Shown: positions 52,001 through 59,560 of the stretch, piece after piece
How positions within the stretch are numbered: the stretch's first letter is position 1
How the letters are laid out: every line of letters begins with the position of its first letter
Assembly: GCF_003945595.2 (NCBI RefSeq)
Contig: NW_024103862.1
Span: 1,722,501-1,786,500, forward strand
Direction: 5' to 3'
DNA length: 64,000 nt
Source: Pipra filicauda
Taxonomy: Eukaryota; Chordata; Aves; Passeriformes; Pipridae
The notes under the pieces: generated by a model
The model's input: the letters and a program-made list of their open reading frames with translations, nothing else
Told to the model about the DNA's origin: nothing
The model's database searches: none
Program-made: the position numbers and the translations under genes

Positions 52001-52698
52001 TACTTGAGTCATCTCTTACCCTAAAACACGGTAAATAATGCAACTCAGTCTTTAGGTTATTCATGTTTGTTAGTTTGAAAAACGTTTGTATTAATTGATT
52101 GCAGTAATAGGTCATTTCAAATCAAAATCCAGTTTCCACTGTTGAAGTTGGTATTGGAAAAGTCTGTCAATTGGCTTCCCTGCTGAGCCTCAGCGCTCTA
52201 CATAATTAGGCCACAGGCCAGCACCAAGTCTGTCCTTCATGCTGGTTTGAGGTGTTGCTCCTCTAACACTGGTCAGGTTAAAGGATAGATTTCCCTTCTT
52301 GGAGAAGCTGAAAACAAGGGTTGGGATTTTTTAGTTTGTTTTCAAGCATCACAGTCACAGTTGTTCACACACAGCTTTAGAAACAAGGTTAGAATTATGA
52401 TGTAACAGTTAAAAATGGTAACACAGAAGATTGCATTACTATATAATCTGTGTCACACTTTTTTCATCTCAAAGTACTGGCTAAAATTTATCAAGTCTTT
52501 CAGCCGAAGTCTTGATTTCTTCTTTGCTTAGGCACATCTGCATTATGTGTAGCACCAAATTCCGTATTTCCATTTGACCTCAGTGATGAAAACTCCCTGC
52601 AACAAAGAGATATTTACCTCATGCAGTGTCACCATGAACTCCTGAAGTTTATTGCGGCATATGGTCCAGGAATTCACATCAACGCTAATGAAGAGTAA
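42973..52698 (+). CDS. MCMDC2: MCMDC2, MCM domain-containing protein 2 (14 coding exons)
   Basis: A divergent relative of the MCM helicase subunits, known in mouse to be needed for meiotic recombination and homologue pairing. Fourteen exons join in consistent phase to 682 codons; human has 681. An MCM-type zinc ribbon remains (C153-X4-C158 and C186-X2-C189). The AAA+ core is degenerate: where MCM proteins have the GDPGTAKS Walker A there is VTSDTLVID (residues 351-359), and the Walker B IDEF is replaced by IGDL (412-415). It is therefore unlikely to bind or cleave ATP as MCM2-7 do, as in mammalian MCMDC2. The C-terminal region (about 544-650) aligns to the MCM lid. The start at 42973 has A at -3; a second in-frame ATG at 42994 is possible. 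The exon begins at 42931 after TTTTCACAG. Confidence 0.96.
43162..43292 (+). CDS. MCMDC2: MCMDC2 coding exon 2
   Basis: 131 bases, SKQSYAVYRFIISINPSD to IFQS, after an 89-base intron. Acceptor CCTGCAG, donor GTAAGT. Confidence 0.96.
43386..43445 (+). CDS. MCMDC2: MCMDC2 coding exon 3
   Basis: 20 codons, VCFIAIKTLSLIEQLETEAQ, between TCATAG and GTGAGT. Confidence 0.95.
43446..43751 (+). other. MCMDC2: MCMDC2 intron after exon 3
   Basis: AT-rich intron of 306 bases; nothing recognised. Confidence 0.6.
43752..43947 (+). CDS. MCMDC2: MCMDC2 coding exon 4
   Basis: 196 bases, ISILLKPTHLPPLPSYV to CPFSE, carrying the first cysteine pair of the zinc ribbon (C153, C158). Acceptor TTGCTAG, donor GTAGTA. 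Confidence 0.96.
43948..44874 (+). other. MCMDC2: MCMDC2 intron 4 of the coding part
   Basis: Intron of 0.9 kb with a GC-richer island of about 150 bases at 44560-44690 that contains a CTCF-like motif. A 151-codon open frame crosses it but resembles nothing I know. Confidence 0.5.
44672..44683 (-). promoter_or_regulatory. CTCF-like motif
   Basis: GCCATCTCGTGG is the reverse complement of CCACGAGATGGC, which fits the CTCF core in 11 of 12 positions. It lies in a local GC-rich island within an AT-rich intron. A single motif match is weak evidence for binding. Confidence 0.3.
44875..44997 (+). CDS. MCMDC2: MCMDC2 coding exon 5
   Basis: 123 bases, FRYIRVHCPGATESATV to FRVLG, carrying the second zinc-ribbon pair (C186, C189). 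Acceptor TTTTAG, donor GTAGGA. Confidence 0.96.
45159..45266 (+). CDS. MCMDC2: MCMDC2 coding exon 6
   Basis: 108 bases, KQIVEMIDAKILNALKGYSN to TVFLR, between TGAAAG and GTAAGC. The acceptor has a weaker pyrimidine tract at its end. Confidence 0.94.
45267..46323 (+). other. MCMDC2: MCMDC2 intron 6 of the coding part
   Basis: Intron of 1.06 kb; a C run of eight or more at about 46291; nothing else recognised. Confidence 0.6.
46324..46452 (+). CDS. MCMDC2: MCMDC2 coding exon 7
   Basis: 129 bases, ELANKMTIGNHYRIIGIPAC to LCKPN, between TTCTAG and GTAAGA. OB-fold region. Confidence 0.96.
46453..46959 (+). other. MCMDC2: MCMDC2 intron 7 of the coding part
   Basis: Intron of 0.5 kb; nothing recognised. 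Confidence 0.6.
46960..47191 (+). CDS. MCMDC2: MCMDC2 coding exon 8
   Basis: 232 bases, PSFLSDNFKYLLSLTSSSCW to DTLVID, between CATTAG and GTAAAG. Holds the degenerate Walker A position. Confidence 0.96.
47192..48950 (+). other. MCMDC2: MCMDC2 intron 8 of the coding part
   Basis: The longest MCMDC2 coding-part intron (1.76 kb), very AT-rich; nothing recognised. Confidence 0.6.
48951..49156 (+). CDS. MCMDC2: MCMDC2 coding exon 9
   Basis: 206 bases, LLNYSLCLLPRGIRHPP to LELLQS, between CTGCAG and GTAATC. Holds the altered Walker B (IGDL). Confidence 0.96.
49157..49903 (+). other. MCMDC2: MCMDC2 intron 9 of the coding part
   Basis: More than half of this 0.75 kb intron is a CR1 fragment; the rest shows nothing. 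Confidence 0.6.
49370..49804 (+). mobile_element. CR1 LINE 3' fragment (plus strand)
   Basis: Typical CR1 3' text (for example AGCCTGGAAAAGACTGAGGGG and GGAGTTGGACTTGATGATCC), ending in two copies of the terminal unit ATTCTGTG at 49789-49804. 5'-truncated and noncoding. Confidence 0.93.
49904..50070 (+). CDS. MCMDC2: MCMDC2 coding exon 10
   Basis: 167 bases, LESRTTTVFIPGKKYGEE to LIGQM, between TCCTAG and GTAAAG. It starts 100 bases after the end of the CR1 fragment. Confidence 0.96.
50071..50406 (+). other. MCMDC2: MCMDC2 intron 10 of the coding part
   Basis: Intron of 336 bases; nothing recognised. Confidence 0.6.
50407..50583 (+). CDS. MCMDC2: MCMDC2 coding exon 11
   Basis: 59 codons, DMSLIPANLVDVFGLLI to RTQDYEE, between TCTTTAG and GTAACA. 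Confidence 0.96.
50584..51286 (+). other. MCMDC2: MCMDC2 intron 11 of the coding part
   Basis: Intron of 0.7 kb holding a short CR1 fragment; otherwise nothing recognised. Confidence 0.6.
50955..51085 (+). mobile_element. Short CR1 LINE fragment (plus strand)
   Basis: About 130 bases of CR1 3' sequence, from GGCCAGGTTGGATGGAGCTC to CCCAAACCCATCCTATG, the degraded 3' end. Older looking than the copy at 49.4 kb. Confidence 0.85.
51287..51429 (+). CDS. MCMDC2: MCMDC2 coding exon 12
   Basis: 143 bases, FILFAKNLHVELSSEAEN to SASALKI, between CTCTAG and GTGAGT. Confidence 0.96.
51430..51920 (+). other. MCMDC2: MCMDC2 intron 12 of the coding part
   Basis: Intron of 0.5 kb; nothing recognised. Confidence 0.6.
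51921..52030 (+). CDS. MCMDC2: MCMDC2 coding exon 13
   Basis: 110 bases, ISLSKAHTKLSLRHTVLQED to SLTLKH, between TCTTAG and GTAAAT. Matches the MCM lid segment. Confidence 0.96.
52031..52531 (+). other. MCMDC2: MCMDC2 intron 13 of the coding part
   Basis: Intron of 0.5 kb. The middle part (52140-52280) is less AT-rich and could be an old repeat, but I cannot name it. Confidence 0.5.
52532..52698 (+). CDS. MCMDC2: MCMDC2 coding exon 14 and stop
   Basis: 167 bases, TSALCVAPNSVFPFDLSDE to ANEE and TAA. Acceptor GCTTAG. Confidence 0.96.
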
Positions 52699-52824
52699 AA
52701 ACTCCTCTCTGTGGAGTAAAGCCTGAAGCTTTGGCTTTTTGAGAGACTATTTTATTGAGATAGAAATACAAAAATATAGAAAACTTACCAGCTGTCTAAG
52801 ACAGTTCGGTGCTGTTTTATAAGG

Positions 52825-52830
52825 AATAAA
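52825..52830 (+). promoter_or_regulatory. MCMDC2: Candidate MCMDC2 poly(A) signal
   Basis: AATAAA 127 bases after the stop codon, giving a short 3' UTR. It is the first canonical signal after the stop. Confidence 0.6.
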
Positions 52831-52849
52831 GCATATCCAACAGGATTTG

Positions 52850-53730
52850 AACTGCTAGTTTTTTGACAGTGTTCTTTGAAGGCAGGAGGGATGCCTTCAT
52901 CCTGGGAGGCCATGGCCCCAGAATATAGCCACAATCAGAACCTCTCTTCCTGGCTACAAATGTTCATTCACTGTTAAATGAGGACTAAGCAGGGTTTTTA
53001 GTAAGACAACTAAAATTTAAACCCCAACTTCAGAATCTAATGTTGCGCCTTTTAACTACGTGAATTCACTGCACTTTTTCTTGTTGCTTCTTTTCAAGTG
53101 TATCACCCAGAGGGTTAAGTAGTTTTAAGTACATTAAAACTTTTCCTAGTTTAAGCCAACTTTCATTACTCATGCTGTATAAATTTTGAAATGTATAAAA
53201 GCATCACCATACTGCTTCATGTTTTGTGTCTTTTTTTACATTACAGCAACATAGTATTAGACAAGGATGCCAGTGTGGTCCTGCAATAAAAAAAAAAAAA
53301 AAACAAAACACCTCCCCACATGTTTCCACATCATTTTATGCAGGCTGCAGGGGACAGCAGAATGCCACAGGAGAGTGAAAGGTAATATTAGACAACCTGG
53401 TAGGCAGGTAGCTCAATGAGTTCACCTCTACTTCACTGCAAAAACAAGTGTGAAGAATGGTGTGGTAAAAGATGAGGTGTCTGAGGTACAGTATGCTTCC
53501 CCAACTATGGGCTTTTCTGTATTTCATCTTCCTAGAAAGGATATAGCACTAGACAATCCTCAACAAGTTTTACATCCAAGAGATATATGTTAAATAAAAA
53601 AGCAGCAGTAAAATTGTACAGACCTCCTGTCAATCTGGACAAGCTGAATATTTAAGGCTTGTGTGACTCCTATACAGAATGTCATCCAGCGGTATCACAG
53701 TGCTACTGTTCCCATACCCTCAACAAAAAA
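52850..53730. other. Spacer between MCMDC2 and SNHG6
   Basis: Noncoding sequence between two genes that point towards each other. It holds a run of A at about 53287-53303. Nothing else is recognised. Confidence 0.5.
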
Positions 53731-53757
53731 CAGTCACTGAAAACAGAAATCCAAGAT

Positions 53758-53763
53758 TTTATT
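53758..53763 (-). promoter_or_regulatory. SNHG6: Candidate SNHG6 poly(A) signal
   Basis: Reads AATAAA on the minus strand, about 310 bases after the last predicted acceptor at 54073. Confidence 0.35.
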
Positions 53764-53918
53764 CATACCCACTACTAACATTGTAAACTAGCCAAGATAA
53801 TGAGTTTTCCTACATGTTTTAACCCTTGCTGTATTCACTTTTAATCCATTTATTTGATACACTCAAATATTCATACCAAGTTCTAAGGTCAGTTCCCTTT
53901 CCGGAGTGACACTCTCAC

Positions 53919-54072
53919 CTGAACTTCATTCCAGGATTATTCAGACATATTCAGCAAACAGGTACTTCTCTGCAATATTATTGAATCAAGCGGTATTTCT
54001 GAGAAGCAGGAAGGGCCATGGAAGCATTTCCAAGTGCATTAGAACTCCACATGCCAGGCTGCTCTTTTCAAG
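53919..54072 (-). other. SNHG6: SNHG6 downstream exon (predicted)
   Basis: Starts after the acceptor TTGCTCCTAG, 75 bases beyond the 3' end of the downstream snoRNA. A consensus donor TTCAG|GTGAGA at 53919 may end it; otherwise it runs on to the poly(A) signal near 53760. Confidence 0.4.
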
Positions 54073-54147
54073 CTAGGAGCAATAATAATTTAAAAAAGTT
54101 AGTTTTCTGTACCCTTAATCCATCTTTATACAAAGTTATTACTTTCA

Positions 54148-54225
54148 CTGGCATTTCGGATTCAAAGATACACATCAAAAACCCTTCAGATGGGTAAACG
54201 GCAAAGGTTCTCATCATTATGCCAG
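54148..54225 (-). ncRNA. SNORD87: SNORD87-like C/D snoRNA, downstream copy (altered D box)
   Basis: Minus-strand order, reading down from 54225: terminal stem CTGGCAT, C box ATGATGA (54217-54211), antisense element GCCGTTTACCC (54202-54192), D' box CTGA (54189-54186), C'-like TGATGT (54177-54172), D box read as CCGA (54159-54156), then stem ATGCCAG. The stem halves pair over seven bases. The guide is identical to that of the upstream copy and complements GGGTAAACGGC of 28S rRNA. The CCGA at the D box departs from CTGA and could weaken assembly of the snoRNP. Located 75 bases before a good acceptor, as expected for an intronic C/D snoRNA. Confidence 0.75.
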
Positions 54226-54346
54226 CAAAATAATAGACCGAAATAGAATTCCTTTATAAATCACTAGTTTTGAGAAGCCATATTAAGGAATGTGTATTCT
54301 TCAGAAAAAAACATCCTGCAAAAAGAGCACGACATTTTATCCTTAC

Positions 54347-54468
54347 CTCTCCACAGTCTCTCCCATGATCTCTCAAGCAAAAATGGGAAGACTAGCAGTG
54401 GACTCTACTGTTGGCCCTGAGTGCATACACATGGCTGGGAGACGGTGGAGATGGTCATCTGATGTCAC
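54347..54468 (-). other. SNHG6: SNHG6 internal exon (predicted)
   Basis: 122 bases between acceptor TTCTTTTAAAG and donor GAGAG|GTAAGG on the minus strand. It separates the two snoRNA introns and begins 67 bases after the upstream snoRNA. Confidence 0.55.
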
Positions 54469-54535
54469 CTTTAAAAGAATATGTAACACATCAGAAATGA
54501 CGGGAGCAAATCAAACTGTAAAAATCCTACAACTG

Positions 54536-54614
54536 GCTGGCAAATCAGATACACCACTGCTCATCACAACATTCAGCTGGGTAAACGGCAAAGGGTCATC
54601 ATCATCATGCCAGC
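54536..54614 (-). ncRNA. SNORD87: SNORD87, box C/D snoRNA, upstream copy (intact)
   Basis: Guides 2'-O-methylation of 28S rRNA. Minus-strand order, reading down from 54614: stem GCTGGCA, C box within ATGATGATGA (54607-54596), antisense element GCCGTTTACCC (54589-54579), D' box CTGA (54576-54573), C' box TGATGA (54566-54561), D box CTGA (54548-54545), stem TGCCAGC. All four boxes are canonical and the 7-base terminal stem is perfect. The element pairs with GGGTAAACGGC, a nearly universal large-subunit rRNA sequence; by the D'+5 rule the modified base is the third G. Human SNORD87 is reported to target a G in this part of 28S. It lies 67 bases before an acceptor. Confidence 0.88.
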
Positions 54615-54619
54615 AAGTT

Positions 54620-56580
54620 CCTGCCCCTGGTAAGACTGGTGTCATTTTTCCAGGTATCAAATACAAGGGAATTGGTTATGTTTGTCTCAAGGGGTGTGCT
54701 TCCATAAGCAGAAGCAGACCCTCTGTTTTAACTGCTAACCACAGAACGAATTCAGGATAGCCAGGAACAAGACAAAAAAAGCTCTCTTTGGGCACAAAAA
54801 TCCAGGACTCTCCCTGTTGTTACATTCAAGCCCCAGATGTCAAGTATCTTTCTAGAGGTAAAGTTCAGTACTGTAGTCGCTTTTCCCTTTGAAATATATT
54901 CCAAGTCTGACATGGGTAAGTGCCAGGGATGGTGATCTGAACACACTGTTCTTCACTTCAGTCTCTCACTTCCAACTAGCGTCTGTTACTGCCTCAAATC
55001 AGAACTCATGTTTCTCTCCCCAGTTAAAAACAAGTTTCTCTGATATTATTACAAAACTCTCCTTTCTGATTCCTTCAGGATTATTGGATTGCACCTGCTT
55101 TGTTCTGGGGAGCAAGTCTTAGAGATTTTATAGCTGTCATAATACCTTTTGTTAGACTTTCAACCTCAACCTTACTACATGCAATCATATGTAGTTCTGT
55201 TCCATCTGTAAGAGAATTTGCAAGCCATTAAACAGCTTCAGAACTCTAGATCTAGAAGCTTCTCTCAGTACCTTTAAGTACAGTACGAAATATTTACTTC
55301 TGTAGCTCTAGAATTCACGTGACATCTTTCTGCTTGCAAGGCAACAGCGTGGCAGAGTCCAGACTGAAGATTCCAAAAGCCAGTAACAAACTCATGTTGA
55401 ACTTCACTCGCTGCCTAAAACAATGAAAAGAAGCAGATGTTTGATTCAGAGAACTCCACTGCTGAGCCAGTAGCACAAAGCATTAACACTTCCTTGGGGA
55501 CAGTAAGCAAGACAAAGAAATACCAACCACATGCTCCCTTTATAATTACCTGGGGAGAAAACTACAGAGAGCATCAGATGAGATCAAGGTTAAGCAGAGG
55601 CACAACCATTTTCCTAAAGCAAGCTGCAGTGTGAGGAATGACTGATTGCAGGACAACTACACTGCTCCTAATGAAGAGCCACGGCTGGGGAGAGGAGCAC
55701 CTTGGCAGGTTACAGCCTTTAACCTCAGTTTACGTGCCACACTCTGGGGAACTTACTGATGTTTTACCACCAGTTGAGTTGAGGTCAGTGCTCGCACTGC
55801 AGTCCTGGTAGGAGAGCATTACCCCAGAGGCTGCTGAGGCCCCTGAGGTCCTATCCCTGCCAGAACCCACCATTCTGGATCTGTGCCTACAACCCAAAAA
55901 GGGCATGGTCAGGGTCACCATACAACACTTGCCAAATTCCCTAAAGGAAAAAGAAGGTAATTTATCTTTAGAATTAGGACATGCATTTGCTGATGAGAAC
56001 GATCTGTCAGCAAAACCAAGTGTCTTCAGTTGTCAAATCTGTCATTCCTTTTAAGACTAGATGAGCCAAGAGGTAACTTGAAGTAACCACCACGCTTTAC
56101 CAGGGGAGTGGCACACACTAATTAGGTGCATCTCAGCCTCACGTGCCTGCCACACTCCTGGGAAGCCTGTGTGGGTGGAATGTCAGCGAGAGCAGAGCCA
56201 CTCCAGCACCCAGGCACGGACATGCTCACAACAGCATGACAGTCACTCCTCTTTCAAGTGATGGCTTTGACTGTTTAGAAAAGCACCAGCAAACCATCCC
56301 TGCAACTCTTGAGATTACAGCCATTGCTCTGGCCTGCCAGGACGGGATTTCTCACATTAAACAGTTGGGGGCATTTCTATTTCCTTTGAAAGACTGGAGT
56401 GTCTGATTCCTCTGAAAAGACGAGCTGTTGTTCTGCTGTTCAGACGAGCATGTGCCTGGACTGCCAAGCCGAGGAACTGCTCGAAGGAGCACAGCAGAGC
56501 TCGAGTGGCTCTCACACCCCACGGGCAGCGAAACAGCACCGTGCGGCTGCCGGGGGGTCGGCACGGCCGCCCCGGCGGAG
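54620..56580 (-). other. SNHG6: SNHG6 upstream introns and exons, unresolved
   Basis: Transcribed region between the SNHG6 start and the first snoRNA. One plausible exon, 55414-55298 on the minus strand, follows the strong tract CTTCTTTTCATTGTTTTAG. I found no further C/D box pair with a terminal stem here. Confidence 0.35.
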
Positions 56581-56585
56581 CGGGA

Positions 56586-56870
56586 TCACAGCATCACAGG
56601 ATGTTAAGGGACTGGGATAGACCTTAAAGATCATCTAGTCCCAACCGCCCTGCCATGGGCAGGGACACCTCCCACAGGCAGGACACCTCCCACTAGATCT
56701 GTTTGCTCAAGGTCTTATTCAACCTGGCTTTGAACACTGGCAGGGTTGGAGCATCCACAACTACCCTGTTCCAGTGCCTCACCACTCTACAGTAAAGAAT
56801 TTTCCTCCAGTATCTAACCTAAATTTCCCCTCTTTCAATTTGTACCCATTTGTACCCTCTTTCAATCTGT
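56586..56870 (-). mobile_element. CR1 LINE 3' fragment (minus strand)
   Basis: Reverse-strand CR1 text, such as GACCTTAAAGATCATCTAGT and TTCCAGTGCCTCACCACTCT, preceded by a degraded terminal unit (TCACAGCATCACAGG). It ends about 300 bases from the predicted SNHG6 start, inside the transcribed region. Confidence 0.88.
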
Positions 56871-56879
56871 ATTCACCAG

Positions 56880-57320
56880 ACTCGGCTTCCCAGGCTGCCG
56901 CTCCCACGCCGGAGGCCGAGGCACAGAGGAACAGCTCACAAGCCACAGAGCTGCCGCACACGGGCAACCCCCGCCCCCGGGCACCCCTCGCCATCACGGG
57001 ATCCCCGTGGAAGGGCGCTCCCGGGGGACACGGCCACCGCAAACGCGGGCCAGGTCCCGCCGCGCCCATCCGCCCTTCCACCCACGCTGAGTCCCGGGCG
57101 GGCAGACGCGGTCGCTCCGGTGCCGCTCCACTCCCCTCCCCGGTGCCGCGGGCCGCGTGGAAAAGGCAACTCCTGCGGCGGGATCTCCCTAAATACTCCG
57201 CGCGGCGGGGGCGGGACAGGCGCGCGGCGCTTTCCGGCTGCGCGCGCACAGGGAAAAGGGGAAGAGCTGTGAGTGGCGGGTTCCGTGTGTTGAGGAAGAG
57301 CAATGCGTGACCGCAGGGCA
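56880..57320 (-). promoter_or_regulatory. SNHG6: CpG island at SNHG6 promoter
   Basis: GC- and CpG-rich block directly after the CR1 fragment, containing the TATTTA and TOP-type start. Open frames on both strands here are a by-product of base composition. Confidence 0.7.
57159..57195 (-). promoter_or_regulatory. SNHG6: 5'TOP start with TATA-like box
   Basis: On the minus strand TATTTA (57195-57190) precedes a pyrimidine start CCTTTTCC (57166-57159) by 29 bases. snoRNA host and ribosomal protein genes typically start at such C-led pyrimidine tracts, which place the RNA under mTOR-controlled TOP regulation. Confidence 0.6.
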
Positions 57321-58022
57321 CGGTGCTCGAGTTACAGCCGCGAGCACTAGGAAAAACAGGTCCCTGCGCAGCCGGCTTTATACGGGCAGGGTGTTTGCGT
57401 GTGGCCATGGGAAGTTCACCTTCCCCGTCCCTCAGAGGGAAAAGCTGTGCTGACAGTAAGGGAGGTCTTTTAGGTTACTCCATGAAAAACGCCACCTTTT
57501 GATAGCAATGTGTAAACACTGTACACTTTTATTCCTAAGGCCTTGCATATTTCCAGTGCTAAATGCCAAATTCCTGTATTTCAGCATACGAGGATATTAA
57601 CTGTTCCTAGGAAGTGTAATATTAGAACCAAACATGTTTTAAACGAACAGGCTTAGGGGCTCTGTTGTGATCCTGGTGTGTAAACTGGTGGTAGACAAGA
57701 GCTCTTGTATTGGTCAAAGGGAGTGGGTTGCCTTGCCTGGTGTCTTGGTTCTGGAAGGAAAGGAATAAAAATTCTGATGCAGAATATGTCTCAGTGAAAA
57801 AAAAAAAAATCCCAACTCATTAGTATGGGGAGCTCTTCTCAAAAACTGCTGCTGTAATTCTGCATATTCTTATTGGCTTTTAATAAGTCTATAAAATGCT
57901 GGTAAAGTCCTACGCATGTGGCCACAATTTCTGCAAATGTTGTGGGTACAAAGTAGCTACAATGTTTGCTGCTCCGATCCTCTGGCTGTCTTCTGAGCAT
58001 TGTAAATACTCCGTTGTGAATA

Positions 58023-58218
58023 CCGCAGGGGTGGTGGAGAGCTCCAGATTTTACCGTATGTTTTTAGTGAAAGTTGCTCTGGCTATGTTTTTGTTTTCCT
58101 TTTCTTCCCTAGATGTCATTTTAAAATTTAAACTGAAGTCTTCAGAAAGAAGACAGCATCTATAAATTCAGAATATTATCATGTACGATGAGAAACTGAT
58201 ACTGATCTTGCAACTCAG
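58023..58218 (+). repeat. Local duplication, copy 1
   Basis: Shares long blocks with 59354-59560, for example GGAGAGCTCCAGATTTTACC, AAGAAGACAGCATCTATAAA and ATGAGAAACTGATAC, in the same order and orientation. Confidence 0.85.
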
Positions 58219-58317
58219 TGATAAGTGTCAGAGTAAAGATGTGTTCTCTGTGCCATCCATTCTTAACTTTCCATGTTTTTGACCTTTACTATTGTCAATT
58301 TTCCATGCTTAATCACA

Positions 58318-58530
58318 GGTCAGAAAAGACTGAGTCCAACCTTTGACCGATCACCACCTTGTCAAGTAGACCATGGCACTAAGTGGCATGTCCAGTCTTT
58401 TCTCGAACACCTCTAGGAATGGTGACTCCACCACCTCCCTGGGTAGCCCATTCCAATGCTTAATAACCCGTCTGTGAAGAAATTCTTCCTCATACCCAAG
58501 CTGAACCTCTACTTCATGGATAAGCAGTGA
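58318..58530 (-). mobile_element. CR1 LINE 3' fragment (minus strand)
   Basis: Reverse-strand CR1 text (GACCATGGCACTAAGTGGCA, GCCCATTCCAATGCTTAATA). It lies between the two copies of the local duplication. Diverged and truncated at both ends. Confidence 0.85.
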
Positions 58531-59353
58531 GAATCTTTCAATTACATTTAAAGGAAGAAGCCTTTAAAACCAGGGAGCTGTCTTTTTTTTTTCCTTTCTT
58601 GAATTCTGTCCCTTCCAGGTGTATTATTTAAGAGCCTATGAAGTAACCAGCACCTCTGGGCTAGGTAAGCACATGCAGCTGATGAAAAACATCATCCCTC
58701 TTTGTGTTCTCCCCACACCAGTCTATTATGCACAATTCATCCACAACTTGTTTTTACTATCAGATGGTTGCTGCACAGAGCAGCTCAGGTTGGACATGGA
58801 CTGCTGGCTGAGATTTCACTTGCCCTTCTTCCCCTGGCCTGATGCATTCCTTTACAACTCAGTGACATACAAAACTGGTTTGAATGCTCTGTGCTTCTGA
58901 AGTGCAATCTGTGTTTTACACCCTCATCTTGTGCAGGGTGTAATCCTCCTGGAATCCCTCACTGTCCTCTCACACCTTCATCTTAATTATCACCCCCTTT
59001 GCCACTCCTTCACATCTCCCTGTTAATAACTCCAAGTACAAACAGCTGTCCCACTAACAAGAGGTAGTGCTAACCCACTTTTTACTACTATGGAAAGTAC
59101 GTACAGTTCTTGAAAGTCAGACATTCCTCTGAGCAGATTCTTTTCTATGCAAAACTGCCCTTTTGTACTTAATTTGTTCACGAAATGCTGTACCTTTTGT
59201 ATTGCATGTAGCTCTGGCTATGTAATAATCATCTTTTAATAAACCACTTACAATTGTAAATAATATGCCTAAAATAAATATATATAGAATGTATTCAAGA
59301 TATTAAAAGTACGTTTACCATTTAAAAGAACAATCTTCTTAAAAGCTCAGAAC

Positions 59354-59560
59354 GCTGCCGGGGTGCTGGAGAGCTCCAGATTTTACCATACTTTTTTTAT
59401 GAAAGCTGGTCTGGCTAGTATTTTTGTTTTCCTAAATGTCATTTTTAAATTTAAACTGTAAAGCCCTTAGAAAGAAGACAGCATCTATAAATGCAGAATA
59501 TTACTATTAGAAACTATTGGTCCTATACAATGAGAAACTGATACAGATTTTGGAACTGAG
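59354..59560 (+). repeat. Local duplication, copy 2
   Basis: Second copy of the 58.0 kb unit, 1.33 kb downstream, with small insertions and deletions. I do not recognise the unit as a named repeat. Confidence 0.85.

Larger units (their letters stand above)
53740..57166 (-). ncRNA. SNHG6: SNHG6, snoRNA host gene (predicted, minus strand)
   Basis: A noncoding 5'TOP-type host gene whose introns release box C/D snoRNAs. I place it by synteny between MCMDC2 and TCF24, where human SNHG6 carries SNORD87. The 5' end is taken at CCTTTTCC (57166 reading down), with a TATA-like TATTTA 29 bases upstream. Supported internal exons on the minus strand are 54468-54347 (acceptor TTTTAAAG, donor GAG|GTAAGG) and one beginning at 54072 (acceptor TTGCTCCTAG), which either ends at a donor near 53919 or continues to the poly(A) signal. 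A further possible exon is 55414-55298, after a strong pyrimidine tract. Minus-strand AATAAA at 53763-53758 is a candidate 3' end. Upstream exon boundaries are not resolved. No conserved protein is seen. Confidence 0.6.

Noticed and set aside
52140..52300. Less AT-rich intronic block that looked like an old repeat
   Set aside because: No terminal structure or known consensus could be recognised.
54290..54760. 156-codon plus-strand open frame over the intact snoRNA
   Set aside because: It runs antisense through SNORD87 and the host exon; the RNA structure explains the sequence better.
56774..57408. Open frames of 178 and 209 codons at the SNHG6 CpG island
   Set aside because: They start in CR1 sequence and continue into a GC-rich island on both strands; no family match.
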